From positions 40,556 to 104,555 of the forward strand of contig JAUXVT010000001.1 of the NCBI GenBank assembly GCA_030680405.1: a stretch of DNA of 64,000 bases. Reading direction: 5' to 3'. This DNA comes from Thiobacillus sp. Its GTDB lineage: Bacteria; Pseudomonadota; Gammaproteobacteria; Burkholderiales; Thiobacillaceae. This document shows, piece after piece, positions 45,248-53,885 of the stretch; within the stretch, counting starts at the first letter, position 1, and the number at the start of each line of letters is the position of its first letter. The translations under genes and the position numbers were made by a program. Under the pieces are notes generated by a model. It was not told where the DNA came from and did not search any database. It saw nothing but the letters and a program-made list of their open reading frames with translations.

Positions 45248-46150
45248 TCAATTGGCGAGATCACCCGCCACCAGTTGGCCATCCCTGAGTTCCAGGTCTC
45301 TGTAGCCAATCAGCCGAATGCCATGACTTTCTAGCAAGGTTCGTGCCTCCGGGCTGGTCAGCGCGACAAGTTCGCCTTCCCAGTCGTGATAGCCGAACAG
45401 TTGGGGATTGTCGATCTCGGCGTCGACTCGAAAACCCGGATGACACATGAGTTCATAGACACCACCGGATTTCAGCCTGGGCAGCAGGGCTCGCAAGGCG
45501 ACGAGGCTGAGCCGGCCACTTTCCGCCATGCCGATGAACGCGGGCGCTGGGTGGACCAGATGGCCCTGGTTCAGGACCACCAGCCCTTTCATCAGGGTGT
45601 CGCGGATGAACGCACCTGGCTTCCAGTTCCGAAACCAATCTGAAGTAGGTAACCTGACATGATTGATACCATATTCCTGCGCCAGTTCTCCCGCCAAACG
45701 GAACAGGGGGGGCAGCATGTGGATGTGTTCATGGGAATTGATAAACCTGATCGTCAGGCCTTTATCCAGACACCTTTCAATCTGCGCGCGCCATTCCAGC
45801 TTGACGTCCGGAACAGGGAGGGCGCCAGACATGACCGCCCTTGCCACGGCGAACTTGGGCGGGAAGCGTCCCTGCCAGCGCGCCAGCCGATTGCGCATGT
45901 CCCTCGTCAGCGGTTCCCGGTCGGTCATGTTGAGGTGCAACCCCACGTCCAGATCCGCGTGATCTTTCAGCCAGGTGATGTGCTCGTCAAAGCGTTTCCC
46001 CGTAGCGAGGATACCAGTGGCCGTTACGACGCCATGGCGGGCCGAGTGCAGGATGCCCCGGCTGACGCAATCATAGTAGCCATAGTCATCCGCGTTGACG
46101 ATCAGGCAGGCCGGTTGAGCGCAAGCACTCATCGCATCTCTTTTATTCAT
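45248..46150 (-). CDS. ChbG/YdjC-type carbohydrate deacetylase
   Basis: 300 residues (or 294 from the Met at 46132). CLIVNADDYGYYDCVSRGIL is the YdjC opening with the metal Asp, DLDVGLHLNMTD carries a metal His, and FINSHEHIHMLPPLFRLAGE the HxHxH-like active segment. The family removes acetyl groups from N-acetylated sugars. It ends 17 bases before gtrB, so the two are probably co-transcribed. Confidence 0.9.
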   Translation of the reverse strand: MNKRDAMSACAQPACLIVNADDYGYYDCVSRGILHSARHGVVTATGILATGKRFDEHITWLKDHADLDVGLHLNMTDREPLTRDMRNRLARWQGRFPPKFAVARAVMSGALPVPDVKLEWRAQIERCLDKGLTIRFINSHEHIHMLPPLFRLAGELAQEYGINHVRLPTSDWFRNWKPGAFIRDTLMKGLVVLNQGHLVHPAPAFIGMAESGRLSLVALRALLPRLKSGGVYELMCHPGFRVDAEIDNPQLFGYHDWEGELVALTSPEARTLLESHGIRLIGYRDLELRDGQLVAGDLAN

Positions 46151-46249
46151 AGGATGCCTGACCAGAGTACCAAGGGGGAAACCATGACCGGACTGCCGGC
46201 ATGACCTGCTCATTCTCGAAGCAACTAATCAGCGGCAGGCGCCCACAGT

Positions 46250-47416
46250 TCAACTGTTGTTCTCCACCAGATCGCGCAGTTCCCCCACCCGCCGCTCGTG
46301 GGTAAAGTTCGCCCGCACCCGCTCCCGCGCCTTGCGGCCCATTTCATTGGCCAGAGCCGGGTCCTGCAGCAGGCGCGCGATGGCATGCTGGATCGCCTCC
46401 AAATTCTCGCCGTCCACCCGCAGTCCGGTAACCCCGTCCACCACCGCCGAACCGGTCCCCCCCGCCAATCCGGCTAATACCGGTTTCTCGCACGCGCCAG
46501 CTTCCAGGTAGACCAGTCCAAAGCCTTCGGTGTCGCCTTCGATATCCCGGTTGGGCATGGCGAACAGGTCGCAAGTGTTGTACCAGCGCGGCAAGTCCTC
46601 GTAGCTGACGTGGCCGAGAAGATGGACTCGGTCCGCTACGCCAAACTCGGCGGCAAGTTCGCGCAGGTGGTGCCAATCCTCACCGATGCCGATCAGCGCG
46701 TAGTGGACATCCACCCCCTGACGCAACAACAGAGGCAAGGAGCGAATCACGTTGTCGAAACCTTTGCGCCGCTGCAGCCGACCCACCGAGAGAATCAGCT
46801 TCTGATGATCGCCAAGGCCGATGCTGGCACGCAGATCCCGACTCGGCGCGGCAGGTTGGAATCTTTTCTCATCTACTGTGGGATAGATGACCGCTATCCG
46901 CTCCGGCGCGACGCCGATCAGGTCAATCAGGAGGTCGCGGGTGAAATCGCTATTGGAAAGAACCCAATCCGCATGCCCCAAGGCGAAGCACATCGCCTGA
47001 AACTTCCGCCCTCGGCCCCAGCCGGTGAGTTCTTCGCCGTGAGCATAGATCAGCACCGGGCGCCCGGTGAGCCGACCTACTGCCCAGGCCACGAAGCCCT
47101 CGGGCAAGGCGCGCCCGGCGAAGACAGCCACAGCGCGATGGCGGAGGGCAAGCCAAAGTGATGTCAGAAACAGCTTGGCGTATATAAGAAGCGATTCCGG
47201 CTTCAACCAGGGGCTGCGCTTGAGGGCGAGACGGTGGACGCTGTTGGGATGGGTGCGGTCGAACTCCACCGCGCCGGGAACATCGGCCGTGACGATGTGC
47301 ACCTCCTTGCCCCCGAGACGTCGGAAGTCGTCGTCGAAGGATACCGCCGTTCCACCCTTGGTCGGCAGAAACAGCTCCGTGATCATCAAGAATCTGAGCT
47401 CCTTTGCATCGTTCAT
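46250..47416 (-). CDS. Family 4 glycosyltransferase
   Basis: 388 residues from MNDAKELRFLMITELFLP (an in-frame Met 17 codons earlier is possible). GGTAVSFDDDFRRLGGKEVH opens the N-domain, LILSVGRLQRRKGFDNVIRS starts the C-domain, and FGLVYLEAGACEKPVLAGLA is the EX7E-type retaining GT4 motif. It appears to add a sugar in the cytoplasm. It lies upstream of the ChbG-like gene in the same direction with a 100-base gap. Confidence 0.92.
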   Translation of the reverse strand: MNDAKELRFLMITELFLPTKGGTAVSFDDDFRRLGGKEVHIVTADVPGAVEFDRTHPNSVHRLALKRSPWLKPESLLIYAKLFLTSLWLALRHRAVAVFAGRALPEGFVAWAVGRLTGRPVLIYAHGEELTGWGRGRKFQAMCFALGHADWVLSNSDFTRDLLIDLIGVAPERIAVIYPTVDEKRFQPAAPSRDLRASIGLGDHQKLILSVGRLQRRKGFDNVIRSLPLLLRQGVDVHYALIGIGEDWHHLRELAAEFGVADRVHLLGHVSYEDLPRWYNTCDLFAMPNRDIEGDTEGFGLVYLEAGACEKPVLAGLAGGTGSAVVDGVTGLRVDGENLEAIQHAIARLLQDPALANEMGRKARERVRANFTHERRVGELRDLVENNS

Positions 47417-47491
47417 TGCGCTGGCCTTGTTATTGTGTGACGGGCTGGGCAAACGATCTCTGTTCATACGGCAAGCTGAATATTACGTGGT

Positions 47492-47539
47492 GTAGGAGCG
47501 CCTTCAGGCGCGCAGATTTGCGGCCAAAGCCGCTCCTAC
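47492..47539. repeat. GTAG-headed REP doublet
   Basis: GTAGGAGCGCCTTCAGGCGC and an inverted unit ending AAGCCGCTCCTAC, about 10 bases apart, between the GT4 gene and the TPR gene. Confidence 0.8.
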
Positions 47540-47615
47540 AACAGGTTGCGGGGCTTGGGATCGAGTGCAATACAGCTGAGCTACGGGCTGTCGTCATGAA
47601 ACCCCTTTGGGACCA

Positions 47616-48425
47616 TCAGGGACAGAAGCGACACCAAGGGTTCTTTGGTTTGGCCTCTTCGCTGCCTGCGGGCGTGGCGCTCTCTGGGATGGCCGGAGTT
47701 ACCTTCCTGTCAGCAACGGACGGCGCGGCCATCGGGCCGCTGGCTTCGGCAGGTGTGTCTGGCGCGATAACCGCTGCAGGTGGTGCGGCATCCACTTCTC
47801 CGGGCGCGGCGACATGAGGTGCCGGGAACGGCGTCTTGCCGCCGAGCTCCAGATAGTTTCTCTGTAACCTTTTGGAATCAGGAACATGCCTCAAGCCCTC
47901 TTCCGCAACCTTGAGTGCTTTATTTTTCAGGTTTATCTTTATATAGGAGTCAATCAAGAGGCTATAAGCCTGTGCATGGTTTGGATTGATTTCCAGGATT
48001 TTTTGCGCTTCAGTGATCGCCCTTCCATAATCATCACTCAGAAACAAGGCCTTAACCAAGCTGAGACGCACGTCCATCACGTATGGATGGGATGGATATA
48101 GATATCGAAGCGTGTACTCTATGCCGTTAAGAGCATGCCTTGCTTCTTTTTGCCTGCTCCCGCTGCGGCCATAAGACGATTCAGCACGATAAAGGTATAT
48201 GAGCGATTCACAGTAATGGAAAAGCCTTTTCCCTCCCTGACAGTAGGGCGGGAGCATAGCCTCATATACCCCCCCGCCCTGCACAGCATAGACGGCATTA
48301 CCTTGGACAAATGATATTGCCAGGACAGCAGCCAACAAGAACGCCTTGACAAACGGGTATCGCCGGAGTTTGTCGGCAAAGATTTGGCGATCCGCAGCGC
48401 AAGCTAAAATTAATCGATTCCTCAT
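47616..48425 (-). CDS. Exported tetratricopeptide-repeat protein with Cys-ending tail
   Basis: 269 residues from ATG 48425, which has AGGA 6 bases upstream; ATG 48449 is an alternative. A signal sequence is visible (FVKAFLLAAVLAISFVQGNA then VYA). The middle holds TPR-like helices (AITEAQKILEINPNHAQAYS and ALKVAEEGLRHVPDSKRLQR). After residue 200 the chain is rich in Pro and Ala and ends NPWCRFCP with a CxxC pair. A scaffold or envelope role in export is possible; no enzyme activity is seen. Confidence 0.75.
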   Translation of the reverse strand: MRNRLILACAADRQIFADKLRRYPFVKAFLLAAVLAISFVQGNAVYAVQGGGVYEAMLPPYCQGGKRLFHYCESLIYLYRAESSYGRSGSRQKEARHALNGIEYTLRYLYPSHPYVMDVRLSLVKALFLSDDYGRAITEAQKILEINPNHAQAYSLLIDSYIKINLKNKALKVAEEGLRHVPDSKRLQRNYLELGGKTPFPAPHVAAPGEVDAAPPAAVIAPDTPAEASGPMAAPSVADRKVTPAIPESATPAGSEEAKPKNPWCRFCP

Positions 48426-48630
48426 CAAGAATCCTGACAAGTTAGACATAAGCATCTCCGTCCCTTAAGCACAAATATAGAAGCCAGATACTTTCGCCGT
48501 CCAGGTACCCCTGATGTCAGCCTGTCGACTGCTGAATTCGAACAGGCAATCCAAACTCGGGATGGACGTACACGACCACAACAGAGCCTTGTGTGGCGTA
48601 AGCCCAGCTGCAGTGCGTATATAAAAAATC

Positions 48631-49842
48631 TCACTGATCTTGGGATCTTCGGTCCCTTTTGATCTTCGTCGCAATCAAGCATAGAACAGCAGCAATCCCG
48701 ATCAAGCGTCCGAGTTTCCAGAATCGCGGCAATTCCGTCAACCGGTTCACCCATGCCGTAAGGCGGCGGCTCGCGCGAACCTCCAACAGCAGGGGAGAAT
48801 GATCACGCATGGCCCGACCCAGCTCGAGTGTGCTCATGAACCTGAGGTCGGGATACTTTCGCAATGCCTGGGCTATGAGGCGATGCAGTTCTGCGTTGCT
48901 GCATTCTGCCTCAAGACCAATGAAGTTTGAGCGATGCGTCTCTAGTAGACATGGGCGTCCCTGCTCAGACCGACTCCGCAAGGCCGCGAGCCCGTCTACA
49001 AAAGTATGACCTTTTTCCGGTTCGAAGTAGTCATTGCGCACGATGTAAGTCACGCACTTACCGCGTTCCCCATTACGGATTGGGCCAGCCGCACAACTCG
49101 GCTGGCCGTCCGCATCCCGGCAAGTATTCCGCAGACCCGGCGTCACAACGAACTCCACGCCCCGCGCCGCCCAAGCCATCTCCACCCGTTCATCCCAGAC
49201 GAAAGTGGGTGGGACGACGACACGCGGGGATTGTCCCAACACCCGCTCGTAGACGGCCACTTCCTCCGCTGTTGCCCGCTGAATCTCGGCCTCCGGCAGG
49301 GGGCGGGAGGGCAGCGTGGAGGCATCGATCCAGCGACTCTGCAAAGGGGAGGGTAGATTTTCGGTGCGCGAAGGTGAGGCCAGCCAAGCGCGCACCCGCT
49401 CATCCGTTTCGGCCGCGCGCAATAGAGCGGCCGGCCAGTAATGCTCCAGGCCATGCAACTGCAAGGCAAATACGCCAGCCGCGCGTCCTCGCTCGATAGC
49501 TTGCCGCACAGGCTCGAATAGCAGGTCGTCCAGCAGGCGCCGATGATATTGACCATCCCGGCGTATCGCCGGACCATCCGGCACCGCCAGCACCAAGGCA
49601 AGAGTCATCACGGGATGGCGGCCATTTTGGTCCTGATAATGGGATAGGACATCCACCAACCGATTGAGCGCCGAAGCCTGCGTTTCCACCGGGCCGGCGC
49701 CCCAATCGTCGCTCTCGACAATCATCACAGGGTAGCGCAATACCGGCTCCCGCCAGACTGCCCACAAATCGCGCCTGTAATGAAGCAGAAGGCTCCCGAC
49801 TATGCTCAACCATGCCAAGGGCAATAGCCAGAACCCGTTCAT
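48631..49842 (-). CDS. Membrane-anchored polysaccharide-deacetylase-like protein
   Basis: 403 residues from the Met at 49842. An N-terminal helix (FWLLPLAWLSIVGSLLL) and a C-terminal helix (LIGIAAVLCLIATKI) anchor both ends. The core shows VMIVESDDWGAGPVETQ, FALQLHGLEHYW and VVVPPTFVWDERVEMAWAAR, which resemble the Asp, His and Pro motifs of CE4-fold proteins without matching the canonical forms. ETHRSNFIGLEAE adds a His near the end. Treated as a deacetylase-fold protein of uncertain activity; the long helical region suits a bilayer-facing enzyme. Confidence 0.65.
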   Translation of the reverse strand: MNGFWLLPLAWLSIVGSLLLHYRRDLWAVWREPVLRYPVMIVESDDWGAGPVETQASALNRLVDVLSHYQDQNGRHPVMTLALVLAVPDGPAIRRDGQYHRRLLDDLLFEPVRQAIERGRAAGVFALQLHGLEHYWPAALLRAAETDERVRAWLASPSRTENLPSPLQSRWIDASTLPSRPLPEAEIQRATAEEVAVYERVLGQSPRVVVPPTFVWDERVEMAWAARGVEFVVTPGLRNTCRDADGQPSCAAGPIRNGERGKCVTYIVRNDYFEPEKGHTFVDGLAALRSRSEQGRPCLLETHRSNFIGLEAECSNAELHRLIAQALRKYPDLRFMSTLELGRAMRDHSPLLLEVRASRRLTAWVNRLTELPRFWKLGRLIGIAAVLCLIATKIKRDRRSQDQ

Positions 49843-49875
49843 CCTTGCACGCCAAAATTCAAATATCTGCAGCAC

Positions 49876-50218
49876 GTCATGTCAAATCGTACCAATCGTT
49901 CCAGTCGTATGGCTTGTGGTGCAGGCTGGCGATTTCGATATATTTGTAAAAGCCGCTTGAATGTCATGCCAGCGTGTGAATATCCAACAATGATAATAAG
50001 CAAGATGAAAGCTGGCGCCCGGATCCCAGCTTACACTCCTCTGAATAGGCTACGCCTGATAGGTAAGTATTTTGCTTACTTTAATAACCAGAAATCACTC
50101 AACTAACTTATCTTTCTGACACGATGACGATCGTAAGCGGACTAACAGAATTCATGCCAAACCAACAAGCCCGTTAATATCGGCTTAATTATTCTGTATC
50201 ACTCTAAAATACAACACC
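49876..50218. promoter_or_regulatory. Divergent intergenic region, 343 bases
   Basis: No supported gene is seen. It separates the divergent deacetylase-like gene and the asnB-like gene, so promoters for both should lie here. It is clearly richer in A/T than its neighbours, mostly in the last 180 bases. No Shine-Dalgarno-like sequence precedes the asnB-like ATG (ACAACACCATGG), so initiation there may be weak or leaderless. No specific promoter box is claimed. Confidence 0.4.
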
Positions 50219-52048
50219 ATGGATGGCATTTTTGGCTGGCTGGGCGACCACGGCGCGCATCAGGATTTAATCAAGCACATGGGGCGCGCGGCCTGCCTGT
50301 CGCCGGAAGGGCTGCTGCACGAACACAGCAGCCAGATGCTGGGGGTGGCGGGCTGTTCACACTTCGGCAAGGCCGAGATTCACGTTGAAAATGGGCTGGC
50401 TGCCGCGCTGTACGGGCGCCCACGCTTTCTGGATGACGGCCTGGCGTTCATCGCGCGCGACCAGAATCCCGCCGTGGCGGTGGCGCACGGCTGGGTGCGT
50501 TTTGGCGAAAAACTGCCGACCCTGATGCACGGCAACTTTGCCTTCGCCGTACTTGAACCGTTGAAGAAAAAAGCCTTTCTGGCGCTCGACCGGGTCGGTG
50601 CCGAGCGCCTGTGCTACGTGCATCGCAGCGGCCGCCTGGTGTTCGGCAGCAGCGTGCAAAGCGTGGCCGCGCACCCCGCCGTGGGTCGTGTCATTGATCC
50701 GCAGGCGATCTACGACTATCTCTATTTCCACACCATTCCCGCACCGCGCAGCCTATACCAGGGCGTGCACAAGCTGCTGCCGGGGCAATACCTCACCCTG
50801 AAAAACGGCCAGGTCAATACCGGGTTTTACTGGCAAGCGGATTACACCCCGGTCGATGCTGACTTCGGCAGCCACCGACACAATTTCCGCAGTGTGCTGG
50901 ACCAGGCCGTACGCGATGCCGACGCCCCCGCCACCGCCGCGTTTCTCTCCGGCGGCACGGACAGTTCGACCGTGGTCGGCGCCCTCACCGCCGCGCGCGG
51001 CGCACCGGTCGACACCTTTTCCATCGGCTTCGACGCCGCCGGGTTCGACGAGATGGAATATGCGCGCTGCGCCGCCGAGCGTTACGGCAGCCGCCCCCAC
51101 GAGTATTACCTGAAGCCCGCCGATATCGTGACCGCGATCCCCCTCATCGCGCGTGAATACGATGAACCGTTCGGCAACGATTCGGCTGTGCCGACCTATT
51201 TCTGCGCAAAGGCCGCGCGCGAAGCAGGGTTCAAGCGCATGCTGGCTGGCGACGGCGGCGACGAGATCTTTGGCGGCAACGCGCGTTACGCCAAGCAACG
51301 CCTGTTCGAAGCCTATGCCCACCTGCCCGCCCTGCTTCGGCGTGGGCTGATCGAGCCGGTTGCGCAGTTGCCGGGCCTGTCGGACCGTTTCCCGCTCGCC
51401 AAACTGAAAAGCTACGTCGCCCAAGCCAGGGTCGGGCTGCCGCTGCGCCTGGAAAGCTACAACTTCCTCCACCGCACCCCGCTCGACCAGATTTTTGCAG
51501 CGGGTTTCATCCATGTCGTCGATCCTTCGTCAGCGGATGCTGCACTCACCGACGTGTACGAACGCACTGCGTCGGACCATTACCTCAACCGCATGATGCA
51601 TCTGGACCTCAAGTTCACCCTTGCCGACAACGACCTGCGTAAGGTCGGCACCATGACCGAAGCCGCGGGTATCGAGGTACATTACCCGCTGCTCGACGAT
51701 CGCATGGTCGCATTTGCCAACGCCCTGCCGGTGGATTACAAGGTGCGCGGCCATAAACTGCGCTGGTTCTTCAAGGAAGCACTGACCGACCTGCTGCCGG
51801 AAAAGATCATCAACAAGAGCAAGCATGGCTTCGGCCTGCCGTTCGGCGTATGGAGCACGCAATACGCTCCGCTCGGCGACATCGTCGGCGACAGTCTGTC
51901 GGACTTCAAACAGCGCGGCTGGATCCAGCCCGCGTATCTTGACCACATGCTGGCCATGCAGCGCGGCCCGCACGCCAATTACTATGGCGTGATGATCTGG
52001 GTGGTGATGATGCTGGAGCAGTGGCTGCAGGCTAACGAGGCTGTATAA
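50219..52048 (+). CDS. Asparagine-synthase-like protein lacking glutaminase Cys2
   Basis: 609 residues. The synthetase domain is intact: the PP-loop FLSGGTDSSTVVGALTAARG (about residue 240), LAGDGGDEIFGGNARYAKQR and HYPLLDDRMVAFANALP are textbook. The class II glutaminase domain starts MDGIFGWLGD where active enzymes start MCGIFG; the Cys nucleophile exposed by Met removal is Asp here. Ammonia-dependent amidation or a different nucleophile, as in beta-lactam synthetases, is possible. The stop lies within the left end of an IS element, so the last residues may be altered. Confidence 0.88.
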   Translation: MDGIFGWLGDHGAHQDLIKHMGRAACLSPEGLLHEHSSQMLGVAGCSHFGKAEIHVENGLAAALYGRPRFLDDGLAFIARDQNPAVAVAHGWVRFGEKLPTLMHGNFAFAVLEPLKKKAFLALDRVGAERLCYVHRSGRLVFGSSVQSVAAHPAVGRVIDPQAIYDYLYFHTIPAPRSLYQGVHKLLPGQYLTLKNGQVNTGFYWQADYTPVDADFGSHRHNFRSVLDQAVRDADAPATAAFLSGGTDSSTVVGALTAARGAPVDTFSIGFDAAGFDEMEYARCAAERYGSRPHEYYLKPADIVTAIPLIAREYDEPFGNDSAVPTYFCAKAAREAGFKRMLAGDGGDEIFGGNARYAKQRLFEAYAHLPALLRRGLIEPVAQLPGLSDRFPLAKLKSYVAQARVGLPLRLESYNFLHRTPLDQIFAAGFIHVVDPSSADAALTDVYERTASDHYLNRMMHLDLKFTLADNDLRKVGTMTEAAGIEVHYPLLDDRMVAFANALPVDYKVRGHKLRWFFKEALTDLLPEKIINKSKHGFGLPFGVWSTQYAPLGDIVGDSLSDFKQRGWIQPAYLDHMLAMQRGPHANYYGVMIWVVMMLEQWLQANEAV

Positions 52049-52126
52049 AAACTCCAGCCTATCCGGAACCCTGGCGCCCATCAAGCCTCGAACTGCGGAC
52101 TCAAGAACACGCGCAGGAGGAAGCGC

Positions 52127-53720
52127 ATGGCGCGCTACAAGCTTATCGACACCAGGCCCCATTTCATTGCCGTTGATCTGCAACGGCAACTGTTGCCCGG
52201 CACCTTCGAGCACGCACTCAACCACCTCATCGATCACGAACTGGATTTATCCGGCTTCGATGCCCGGTTCAAGAACGATGCTACCGGCGCTACCGCCTAT
52301 CCGCCCGCCATACTGCTCAAGGTCGTCCTCTTCGCCTACAGCCAGGGCATTGTTTCCAGCAGGGGGCATCGAACGTGCCTGCCGCGACCACGTCACCTTC
52401 ATCGCCCTGTCCGGCGACAGCCAGCCCCACTTCACCACCCTCGCCGGATTTGTCTCGACGCTGAATGACGACATCGCCCGCGTCTTCACTCAGATCCTCT
52501 ACCTATGCGACCGCCAGGGTTTGATCGGACGCGAGATGTTTGCCATCGATGGCGTCAAGCTGCCGAGCAACGCCAGCAAGCATAAGAGCGGCACCCGCGC
52601 CGACTTCGAACACCAGGCTGCCAAACTCGAAGCTGCGGCTCGCGTCATGCTCGAACGGCATCGCGAAGCAGACCAGCAAGCAATAGAACCCGACCTCAAA
52701 GCGAAAGAGGCACAACGCATCATCCGCCTGCAACGTGACGCCACCCAACTCCGCCAGTGGCTAGCCGCACACCCCGAAGACCGCCAAGGCAGCAAAGGCT
52801 CGATCAGAAAGAGCAATCGCACCGACAACGAATCCACCAAGATGGCAACCAACAAAGGCGTCATCCAGGGCTATACCGGCGTCGCCGCCGTCGATGCCAA
52901 ACACCAGATCATCGTCGACGCCCAGGCGCACGGCACTGGCAGCGAACAGGAGCTGCTGGTGCCCGTCGTCAAGGCGATCAAGGGCGCAATGGACGACGCG
53001 CATTCACTCATCACCCAGACCAGTCTCATCACCGCCGATGCCGGTTACCACTCCGAGACCAACCTCAAGCAACTCGCCAATCTGGAAGTCGATGCCCTGA
53101 TTGCCGACAATGGCATGCGGCAACGCGACGAACGTTTCAAAGATCAAGGCAAACACAAACAGCAGCCCGATCCGCTGCACGACAAATCGAGCAGAAAGAA
53201 GGCGTCCGCCGTTTATCGTCCTGAAGACTTCCGCTATGACCCTGACACGCAAACCTGCGTCTGCCCTGCGGGCAAGACGCTCTATGGCAACGGCAAGAAC
53301 TGCCTCCACAATGGGTATACCGCCGTCAAATTTCAGGGCGCGCAGCGCGACTGCGTGCCGTGCACCCATCGAGACAAATGCCTGCGCACACCTGACAAAA
53401 CCAAGACCCGTCAGGTCGCTTTCTTCCAGGGCAAGGCGGCGGGGCAGAAAGAGAGCTTCACCGACAAAGTGAAAGCCCGCATCGACAGTGCCGAAGGACG
53501 CGCGAGATACGGGCGACGCTTTGCCACCGTGGAACCGGTGTTCGGCAACCTGCGGCATAACAAACAGCTCAACCGCTTCACCTTGAGAGGGCAGAAGAAA
53601 GTGGATGCGCAATGGAAGCTATACTGCCTGGTGCACACATCGAGAAGCTGGCGCATCACGGGTATGCGTAGTAGCGGCAAGGGGATAGAACATCCATCGC
53701 TCCCATCAGGCAAGCCATGA
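52127..53720 (+). pseudogene. IS1182 transposase interrupted by a +1 frameshift
   Basis: The first frame (52127 onward) reads MARYKLIDTRPHFIAVDLQR then LFAYSQGIVSSRG; the second resumes as GIERACRDHVTFIALSGDSQ and continues past FAIDGVKLPSNASKHKSGTR and VAAVDAKHQIIVDAQAHGTG (a DDE Asp) to a Cys-rich C-domain and FGNLRHNKQLNRFTLRGQKK. The junction is a run of five G at 52362-52366 where four would keep frame. IS1182 transposases normally use a single frame, so this is best read as a mutation (or a sequencing error in a homopolymer) that inactivates the element. Confidence 0.8.
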
Positions 53721-53773
53721 CTGGGTCGTGATAGCCCACCGAAACGGTGCGCTAAATTACAAAAGATGAATTG

Positions 53774-53805
53774 AAAATGGCGTGGAAATTCCACGCCATT
53801 TTTTT
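53774..53805. terminator. Rho-independent, bidirectional hairpin terminator
   Basis: AAAATGGCGTGG pairs with CCACGCCATTTT across a short loop and is followed by a run of T on the + strand; the A run on the other side works for minus-strand transcripts. It can end both the transposase and the EPS operon. Confidence 0.85.
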
Positions 53806-53885
53806 GCATCGAAAATCAGACTGAAAAGGGGTTTTTCTACAGCGTCAACGAGCGTTGACATGTTCGTCCACTGCCCCTGCGTCGT

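Larger units (their letters stand above)
52041..53842 (+). mobile_element. IS1182-family insertion sequence
   Basis: The ends form 15-base inverted repeats, CTGTATAAAAACTCC (52041-52055) and GGGGTTTTTCTACAG (53828-53842), differing at 2 of 15 positions. The interior is one transposase gene and a hairpin terminator. No convincing target duplication was recognised, so the exact borders are tentative. The left end supplies the stop codon of the upstream asnB-like gene. Confidence 0.65.

Noticed and set aside
52127..53720. Programmed ribosomal frameshift in the IS transposase
   Set aside because: IS1182-family transposases are normally single-frame; a one-base G-run expansion is simpler.
53774..53805. 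Part of a riboswitch or attenuator
   Set aside because: The perfect stem with a T run and convergent genes on both sides fit a plain bidirectional terminator.
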